60,000 nucleotides of DNA from NCBI GenBank assembly GCA_012295275.1, contig CM022666.1, positions 5,292,419 through 5,352,418 on the forward strand, in the 5' to 3' direction. The notes beneath the pieces are model-generated. The model had not been told where the DNA came from. It made no database searches and saw nothing but the letters and a program-made list of their open reading frames with translations. A program made the position numbers and the translations under genes. This DNA is from Chrysomallon squamiferum (lineage: Eukaryota > Mollusca > Gastropoda > Neomphalida > Peltospiridae). Position 1 is the first letter of the stretch. Each line of letters starts with the position of its first letter. Shown here piece by piece: positions 51,831 to 60,000 of this stretch.

Positions 51831-53658
51831 TTACAGCATATACAGGCCAAAGTAGGTGGTCTCAGGATCTCTCAAAATTCTGTTCACAAGTGATGTTTTC
51901 ACCACTACAGTGTCATTGGCTTTCAGGCTGTAAACAGCTCCAATGTAGGAAGGAACAAAAGCTTCCTTGTATCTTCCTACTTTGCATGTTGTCTGAAGAT
52001 TTGTGTAGAGAACTTCATAATTTGGATATTTTTCTATTGAGTGATACAGGCTATTGTATTCCAGCTCTCTGACTTGGTTGGCATGGAATAAAACGTTGCT
52101 GTATATGAAGTAGTAAGCAGAGTGTTTGACTTGAATCCCGTCAGCGACAACAGTCACACCTCCTTTCACAAACGATCTTTTACCAGACGACGTCCATTTT
52201 ATCAAAGGCTTTGGGTTGTCTGAAATGTTTGTAAGAACAAATGATTTTTAAATAATATTTTTATTTTAAATTGTCAACAGATGTAGTTAGTATTAGTAAT
52301 ATATTTCTATAACTACAAACTTCCGCTATTAACTACTTTACCACAATAACTGACATTATCACTAGTAGCACTGCTATTATTATTGTTATCACAATTTCTA
52401 CTATTATTTTCTAACCATTACTAATAACTAAGTGATAACTACTACTACTACGTTTACCAGACCAACTTTTTAAGTAACGACTACTGTTACTTCTATTTGA
52501 CTACTACCACATCTATTACCAAATCACCTATTTTAACTGAGTACTACTACTCTTCCACTACAACTACTACAACTACTACTACTAGTACTACAGGGTTTTT
52601 GCTTTCTTACTTTTGTCATATGTTGCATTCAGTTCCATTTGCAGATGAGCCGATGTCTTCACATGAGCTGATGTCTTCAGTTCATTAGCGACATTTTTGA
52701 TCTGCTTAAGTTTCTTTTCTAATATATAAATATGAACATTATATATAAAGTACACATGTATCATTCACATAGTTTCTTTCATTTTATTCTAGGTTGGTTA
52801 TTTTGTTTACTAACAATAAGGGTACATACAAATACAAAATTATAAACACTTGTGTGGATATTTAAATATGTGTGCTTTCTCTTTGTGTATGTGTCTGTTT
52901 GTGGGTTTGTCTGTCTGGGTTTGTTTGTGTGTCTTTTTGTGGGATTGTGTGTCTGTGTTTGAGTCTTTGTATGTGTGTGTTTATGATTGTGCTTTGTGTA
53001 TCTGTGTTTATGTGACTTTGTGTTTTTACATATGTCTGTGTGTATACATGTCCCTGTGTTAACTTACCACATTTCTCAGCTTTTGTATGACTTTCACTCA
53101 GTTTCTAAAAAGATTGTTAATAACCACTTTGAAACTCGTCCATAATAATACATTTTAAATTTATAAATATATTTCATCACAATTAATTTCTCGTTTTCAT
53201 AATTCAAATATTGTTAAACGTATATGGATCCTTTTTCTTTTTCTTTTCTTTTTTTTTCAATTTCATTTGTAATCAACTTAACTTTTTAAAATAACTTTAT
53301 ACAGGATTTACCTATTTCTTAAGTTCATACTTATTTTTTTTCTTCTGTTTAATGTATTTATGATTTTTTCTTTTTTAGAATTTAAAATAGAATTTACCTT
53401 TTTCATTATTTCACTGATCACTTTTTCTCCATCGTTGTAACAACAATACATGATATTGTTCCTGGTTCTCTTCGTAGATTTGTCATCACAACAGTTTTCT
53501 CCTGGTTTGCACGAGATTTTCACACACAGTTCCTTGTCAAACAACAAGCTGGTTTCTATGTTCAGAAATTCGTTTAGTGTTCCAGATACAATGACACTGA
53601 TGAGTATGAAGTTTAGTGCCATAAGAGAAATGGCAAGGACTGGACGAATTGGTACCAT
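51831..53658 (-). CDS. TNF superfamily ligand-like protein, gene 5 (A type)
   Basis: Exons on the minus strand are 53398-53658, 53068-53104, 52611-52718 and 51831-52219, giving 264 residues. Exon 1 is A type but with NNIM, so the stalk sequon is lost. Exon 3 has TSAHVKTSAHLQME, where the others have PADV or PAHV before KTSAH. In exon 4 the CD-side cysteine is Tyr (LYHSIEK instead of LCHSIEK) while TTCKV keeps its cysteine, leaving it without its usual partner. Other loop changes are EYNSLY, LYTNLQ and KEAFVPS. VYSLKAND is shared with gene 3 and VKHSAYYF with gene 4. The upstream region differs from that of the other genes. Open and intact by splicing logic; receptor unknown. Confidence 0.9.
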
Positions 53659-53689
53659 TTTGTGTAACAACGTTTAATTCCTTTAGCTG

Positions 53690-54705
53690 TAAAACACGAC
53701 CATAACAAAAACAGTTGTGAGTAGTAATAAATAATACCAAGATAAATACACACACAAAATACAGATATACGCACCTAAATAACATTCTTTCAGAGAATAA
53801 ACTAAAATAATAAATAAAGCAAGAAAACACACACAGAAACGCGCACACAGATACCACACAAAGAGCAGAATATTCTTTCGAAAAATTAAAATAAGAGTAA
53901 ATGAAAACAATGACTTACGTTGTGGAAATATATAACGCCTTCTTACTTCTTTTTCGTTATCGAAATAATTATTTAAATTTGTGTTAGAGTCTGCTGCTCT
54001 TTAGAAGATAACAATATTGTATTAAAACCGAACAGAAACTAGAATTTCCGCGAATCAGGGGGTTTTCTTTTGGATCCTTCAGATCACTATGATTGGCTAT
54101 GAGAACAATAAAACCTAAAACCTATAATGTTCCTAAAATAAACTAAACTATTTTAACGTTGCGTGTGTACTGTATACTTTCCTAAATAAACTACATGTTG
54201 TTGCTTGTCGTAGTCGTAGTTCTTGTTAATAGTACTACGACTGTTGTTGCCAATGTTCATTACGTGATACGAATCGATACGCGGACTGTGATCTATTTTA
54301 AGAATTCTGGCTTTGCTCAGTTTGCCATGATTACGTCAGGTACATATGATCTACATCCAGGAACAGAAACAAGGAAAGAAAAACTTAACAACTGACTATT
54401 AACCAGGTAGTTTGTTATTTTTTTGTTTAATTACTCTTCAATAGTCTAGACACCAAATAAATTATCAAAATGTAATACAGAACCTCTACATTATTTAATT
54501 TCAAATAACCAAACATACTCCAGCTATGCACTACAGTATATATCTACACACGATCCACGAACGAGCACAGTTATAAAAATTGGATTATTCCCTGACAGAA
54601 AAAACTAGTTATTTTTATTCATTTATTTTCATAATCGTTTCAGTGGTTGAACGTGTTTATTTGGACTAGAGATAACAGTAATCGCATGATTGAAGCAGGT
54701 TGTGA
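53690..54705. other. Alternative upstream region of gene 5
   Basis: It lacks the 5' exon/TATA arrangement of the other genes and instead resembles 11020-11720 and 15770-16900. On the minus strand CCACAAC|GTAAGTCATT (donor at 53918/53919) could end a leader exon feeding the acceptor at 53686/53687. A CCAAT-type sequence (ATAGCCAATCAT) lies near 54087. The homologous places at 11227 and 15823 have lost the donor GT. Confidence 0.45.
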
Positions 54706-54710
54706 AATAA

Positions 54711-55189
54711 GTTCATCGATAAACTCATTCAACAACAACAACAGCAACTGTATTTATTTATAAAAATAAACATCCATTCATACAATCCGCCTATTAGTAA
54801 TACGGTTGACTGACAACTATTTATAGCTAGGGGGGAAAGCCCAGTTGCCGAAGTAAATTAATATTCATTACTTCTCGGAAATCCTCAAGGTGAAAAAAAC
54901 AAGCCAACAGCATGACGTTAATATGTTGTTATTTTAAATACTGGCATCTGTCTAAAGAATCTTATTTGAGTATCAGAAACGTTTTAAATAATAAATATAT
55001 GAATGGGTAAATATGTCTGTGTGTGACAAAAATATAATCTCTGTTTATATGGACCAAAATAAATAAATAAATAGCAATAACAACAACAATAATAATTATA
55101 AACAAACAAATATAATAATAATAATAATAATAATAAAAACAACATTTTAATTTAATTTAACAATTCTCTTTCCAAAATGCAGTGTGTGT

Positions 55190-55231
<42 letters not shown>

Positions 55232-57156
55232 AAATCAGAAACAAAGGTGTATATATATATCACTATTAAAACACTGCATAAATTTCACTATTACATGATT
55301 ACTGCAATGTTAAATCTGGAACCCAGAATGTAGTTAAATAGAAAAGAGAACAACAACAAGAAAAAGAAGAAAAAAAAATTAGACACTCTTATATTACCTT
55401 TTAAAATCTGTTCAAGAAAAATAATTATTTAGTGAAACTCCTGGTTTCCAGCAATCATCGACATGGATTTAAGGAACCAGGAATACGCTAAGGTCAGCTG
55501 GGTTTAGAGGGCGTGGACACTATCAGCCCCTCAGTGAAAATATTTTATAGTCTGAAAATGCAGCTTGTTATTGGAGACAAGTAACACAAAATTATCCATT
55601 ACTTGTTATTATTCATGACTCTCGGGATCCAGTGATACAAATCAGTCCTGGTCAGACAGCATGGTTTTGTCAACTGATCGCTCATTCCACAAGGAACATT
55701 ATTTTTATTATTATTTGTTTTTCCTCATATAATCAGATGAATAAATTAGAAACTGATCTTTTATAAATTTGAAATTATTTATATGTCAGACTGTTGAATA
55801 TGCATCTGCAGTTTAAAGGAAATACATACACGGATCATATTCATACTGAACACATCAAGTTTTTCAAGTATTAATTGTTATGGGTGTTTTGTCTTTCTAA
55901 TTATTTGATAAAATACAAGGGCAGCAGCGGGTGTCAATCATGTTGATATCAATAATAACAAACCAAGACATCAGTATTTTTATAGAAAAGGTATTTTTAC
56001 CGAAGAGAGAGAGAAAAATAAATGTTTACTTTCTCCAAAGCAGATCTTACTCGTATGTTTAATCTGTGGTGAAAATGTTGATTAATGGAATTTTATCAGG
56101 ATTGATTTTTTTGTTTTTTTATGATGAGCAATGTTCCCATCCGGACCTTTTGTTTATGACAAACTATTTACAGACTGGGTGGAAATCTCATTTCTTGAAG
56201 AATTTTAGTTATTACTTATCACAAACCTTAATCTAAAGACACACACACATATTTCTTAAATAACCTTATAACCGTATGCTTTTTATTTGCAAATGGCAGT
56301 CATGACCTAGTTATTGTTTTGTTAAGGAACCCATCTAGAATTTCATTTAAAAAATTTTAGAATGATATTTGTGTTCATTATCAACAACAACAACATCAGC
56401 AACAGAATAATGCATTAATACTTTCTGATTCCGTGTGTTAATAATAGGGATAATGTTTTCTCTCGGTAAAAGCTTCGACTACTGATTGTGACGAGCTATT
56501 TCTGGGTAGAAAACTCAGATCTTGAAGAAATATTTATTCTCCAAAATTCTTAAAGGGACTCCCTCCGCCTCATTGTTAATATACTTTTATTCAAAATACA
56601 TGTATCGACAAAAAGTCTAAAAAAATGTATTACAATTATAAAAAAACAACATATTAAACCATATTCCAGTAGCATAATTAATTATTAATCTAAGAAGTAT
56701 AAAAATAAATACAAAATTTTAAATATACCAACTTTATTTTTAAAAAAAACACAAAAAAAACCACACCATTAAATCGAATTAAATCTTTATTTGATTATTA
56801 TTATTATATCTGTTTTAATAATAAATTATCTTACTTCAGACAAAAAAGTTCTTTAGTAAAAACTGATACAACACCCTAAAACAAAAGAAGCGAAGTAAAA
56901 TAATTTTATAAATAAAATACCTATTTATAATTAGAAAAATAAACAAATAAATAAATAAAGTAATAAAGTAATAGCAATAATACACTAGTATTAGAGCAAT
57001 TTTCAGTATAAGATGATGAATTAGGGCTGCTTCGTTGAGGAAAATAGTATAAATTATATTTTGAAATATATATTAAAATCACAAACAAGCAATCACAAAA
57101 AAGTAATACAGAAAATTATACATCAACAGTTACAATTGAGGCCTCTCGAAACAGTT
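54711..57156. repeat. 5.4-kb tandem sub-duplication, start of second copy; gene 6 downstream region
   Basis: From GTTCATCGATAAACTCATTC (about 54710) onward the sequence repeats 49289 onward, a period of about 5.42 kb, carrying half a fold-back element, the non-coding block and a complete TNF gene. It includes (GT)n at 55183-55230 and a candidate AATAAA on the minus strand at 56786-56791. Confidence 0.7.
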
Positions 57157-58987
57157 TTACAGCATATACAGGCCAAAGTAGGTTGTCTCAGGATCTCTCA
57201 AAATTCTGTTCACAACTGATGTTCTCACCACTACGGTGTCATTGGCTTTCAGGTAGTAAACAGCTCCAATGTAAGAAGTAACAAAACCTTCCTTGTCTCT
57301 TCCTACTTTGCATGTTGTTTGAGGATTTCTGTAGAGAACTTCATAATTTGGATATGTTTCAATTGAGTGACACAGCCTAGCGTATTCTAGCTCTCTGAGT
57401 TGGTTGGCATGGAATAAAACGTTGCTGTATATGAAGTAGTAAGCAGCGTGTTTGACTTGAATCCCGTCAGCGACAACAGCAGCAGCTCCTTTCACAAAAG
57501 ATCTTTTTCCAGACGACGTCCATTTGATCAAAGGCTTTGGGTTGTCTGAAATGTTTGAAAGAACAAATGATTTTTAAATAATATTTCTATTTTAAATTGT
57601 CAACAGTTGTAGTTAGTATTACTAATATATTTCTATAACTACAAACTTCCGCTATTAACTCCTTTACCACAATAACTGATATTATCACTAGTAACACTGC
57701 TATTATTATTGTTATCACAATTTCTACTATTATTTTCTAACCTTTACTAATAACTAAGTGATAACCACTACTACTACTACGTTTACCAGACCAACTTTTT
57801 AAGTAACGACTACTGTTACTTCTATTTACTACTACCACGTGTATTACCAAATCACCTATTTTAACTGAGTACTACTACTCTTCCACTACAACTACTACTA
57901 CTAGTACTACTGGTGTTTTTTTCTTACTTTTGTCATATGTTGCATTCAATTCCATTTGTAGATGAGCCGATGTCTTCACATGAGCCGGTTTCTTCAGTTC
58001 AGTAGCGACATCTCTGATCTGCTTAAGTTTCCTTTCTAATATATATATATATATACATGAACATTTTATATAAAGTACACATGTAACATTCACATAGTTT
58101 CTTTCATTTTATTCTAGGTTGGTTATTTTGTTTACTAACAATAAGGGTACATACAAATACAAAATTATAAACACTTGTGTGGATATTTAAATATGTGTGG
58201 TTTCTCTTTGTGTGTGTGTCTTTTTGTGGGTTTGTCTGTCTGGGTTTGTTTATGTGTCTTTTTGTGGGATTGTGTGTCTGTGCTTGAGTCTTTGTATGTG
58301 TGTGTATGTTTATGGTTGTGCTTTGTGTTTCTGTGTTTATGCGACTTTGTGTTTTTACGTATGTCTGTGTGTATATATGTCCCTGTGTTAACTTACCACA
58401 TTTCTCAGCTTTTGTATGACTTTCACTCAGTTTCTAAAAAGATTGTTAATATCCACTTTGAAACTCGTCCATAATAATACATTTTAAATTTATAAATATA
58501 TTTCATCAAAATTAATTTCTCGTTTTCATAATTTAAATATTGTTAAAGGTATATGGATCCTTTTTCTTTTTCTTTTCTTTTTTTTTTTGAATTTCATTTG
58601 TAATCAACTTAACTTTTTAAAATAATTTATACACGATTTACCTATTTCTTAATATCATACTTATTTTTTTCTTCTGTTTAATGTATTTATGATTTTTTCT
58701 TTTTTAGAATTCAAAATAGAATTTACCTTTTTCATAATTTCACTGATCACTTTTTCTCCATCGTTGTAACAGCAATACGTGATATTGTTCCTGGTTCTCT
58801 TCGTAGATCTGTCATCACAACAGTTTTCTCCTGGTTTGCACGAGATTTTCACACACAGTTCCTTGTCAAACAACAAGTTGGTTTCTCTGTTCAGAAAATC
58901 TTTTAATGTTACAGATACAATGACACTGATGAGTATGAAGCTTAGTGCCATAAGAGGAATGGCAATGACAGGACGAATTGGTACCAT
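57157..58987 (-). CDS. TNF superfamily ligand-like protein, gene 6 (A type)
   Basis: Exons on the minus strand are 58727-58987, 58397-58433, 57928-58035 and 57157-57545, giving 264 residues. The start is MVPIRPVIAIPLMALSFILI. The stalk has six cysteines with NNIT sequon. Exon 3 reads ERKLKQIRDVATELKKPAHV and has no duplicate in intron 2. Exon 4 keeps both loop cysteines and reads KGAAAVVADGIQVKHAAYYF, with loop LYRNPQTTCKVGRDKEGFV. The C-terminus is TYFGLYML. It has the full upstream set: acceptor at 59022/59023, 5' exon donor at 59450/59451, TATA-like box at 59587-59595 and no MITE. It is the cleanest member of the array. Family firm; receptor unknown. Confidence 0.92.
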
Positions 58988-59450
58988 TTTGTGTAACAAC
59001 TTTTAACTCCTTTAGAAGTAATCTGTAAACCATGAACGAAAGAAAAAAAAAATGTTATTAGTAATAAATAATACCAAGATAAATACACACACCCTCACAC
59101 GTACACACTCACAATATACACACACCTATATAAAACATTATTTCAGCAAACCAAAAATATACACTTGTACATACATACAAATAAAAAACTTTCAAACAAT
59201 GACTATATAAATAAAAAAAACAAATTCACACACAGTATACACATGTACATACAGTTCTATATAATATTCTTTCAAAGAAAAAAACTAAAATAAATAATAT
59301 CAAGATATATTTACTTGAATAATGATCTTATGCGATGTAAAAAAAAAAAAAAAAAAAAAAAACATAGCATAGGTTTCTGTTTTGAAATGCGAGGCCTGAT
59401 TTATCAATTTTCAGTGAATGCCTAGTAAACCACTGTGTACAAATACTCAC

Positions 59451-59560
59451 CACTGAAATCCAATATGACAACACAGCGATGTTCAATGGAGCAGATAATC
59501 CTCCTAATGAAGACCTTGATATCTAATGGCACAAAATTTGTTTCCAATTGTTGGGGAGTG
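59451..59560 (-). other. 5' untranslated exon of gene 6
   Basis: Donor GTG|GTGAGTATT at 59450/59451. The 5' limit is a guess from the TATA-like box. The MITE target is empty (TCAATGGA, 59483-59490). Confidence 0.5.
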
Positions 59561-59586
59561 TAAGGAGTAGAGTTTTTCGTCCGAAG

Positions 59587-59595
59587 TTATTTATA
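59587..59595 (-). promoter_or_regulatory. TATA-like box of gene 6
   Basis: Minus-strand TATAAATAA about 136 bp before the leader-exon donor. Upstream, at 59715-59723, is TTCCAAGAA, a STAT-type TTCNNNGAA sequence. Use is inferred. Confidence 0.5.
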
Positions 59596-60000
59596 TCACT
59601 GGAAAGAGGTAGGATTTTAAAGAAACAATGAAAAATAAATATATTTTTATTTTTCTCTTAAAATAAATGTATAGGTAAAAATGTGAAGGTAGATTGGCAA
59701 TCAAAGATGTAACTTTCCAAGAATGAAGACAATGTAACAAAATGAAAATAAGCGAAAAACAGTTTGAGATAGCAAAGCGCGCAATAAATATTCAATACCG
59801 TGAAGTGGAATAAATATCCAATCAAGTCGCAGTATTTTGATCTGGTGACTAACCAAGGCGATGATGGCTTATTTCCAATATTCTACCGCCAAAACATCTT
59901 ATTTTTCTAAAAACTTAGAAAACAGTTCTCGCTCGATAGATTTTGATGATTTAATAAAATCAATAAAATGTGTTTTTTCTTGTAAAAAATTCAAAAACAA
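59596..60000. other. Upstream block of gene 6
   Basis: Diverged homologue of 452-900 and 6236-6600. No coding region is seen. Confidence 0.45.

Overview
This is a eukaryotic, AT-rich, microsatellite-dense window. It has no bacterial-style operons, and its genes are split by short introns with canonical GT/AG junctions. The protein family, the compact introns (about 300-430 bp) and the abundance of (CA)n, (GA)n, (TAA)n, (TAAA)n and minisatellite tracts suggest a lophotrochozoan, probably a mollusc. The class cannot be fixed from the sequence alone. One run of exactly 200 N (34187-34386) shows it is a draft assembly.

The main content is a tandem array of six apparently intact genes, all on the minus strand. 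Each encodes a 264-residue type II membrane protein of the tumour necrosis factor ligand superfamily (TNFSF). All six have the same four coding exons, with identical lengths (261, 37, 108 and 389 nt including stop) and identical phases (0, 1, 1). Exon 1 encodes a very short cytoplasmic tail, one membrane helix and a six-cysteine stalk. Exons 2 and 3 encode a coiled-coil-like stalk and the first strand of the TNF domain. Exon 4 encodes the rest of the TNF homology domain. A non-coding 5' exon and a TATA-like box can be seen upstream of four of the genes.

Layout: the array is built from large segmental repeats. Unit 1 (start of window to about 27.1 kb) holds gene 1 (A type) and gene 2 (B type). 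Unit 2 (27.1-47.2 kb) holds gene 3 (A) and gene 4 (B). Unit 3 (47.2 kb to the end) holds gene 5 and gene 6, both A type, through a 5.4-kb sub-duplication. Unit borders are marked by a 767-768 bp hAT-like MITE inserted in the 5' untranslated exon of B-type genes. The window opens inside a third copy of it, followed by the same TATA-like box, so a further B-type gene should lie just beyond the left edge. Between A and B genes lie 10-19 kb of repeats: about 1-kb repeated modules, several minisatellites, long TC/GA tracts, relics of other TNF genes, two exons of an SLC1A-type transporter, and exons of an unrecognised membrane protein that look partly decayed.

The six ligands are not simple copies. 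They differ in the loops predicted to face receptors, in one N-glycosylation sequon, and in the cysteine pair that normally bridges the CD and EF loops (lost on opposite sides in genes 1 and 5). Exon 4 variants do not track exon 1 types, which points to gene conversion. B-type genes carry a partial duplicate of exon 3 that has become a symmetrical 48-nt cassette exon. Gene 1 has lost its promoter region and gained an overlapping upstream ATG. Gene 5 has a different upstream region. The picture is a fast-evolving immune or cell-death ligand locus shaped by unequal crossing-over and transposon insertion.
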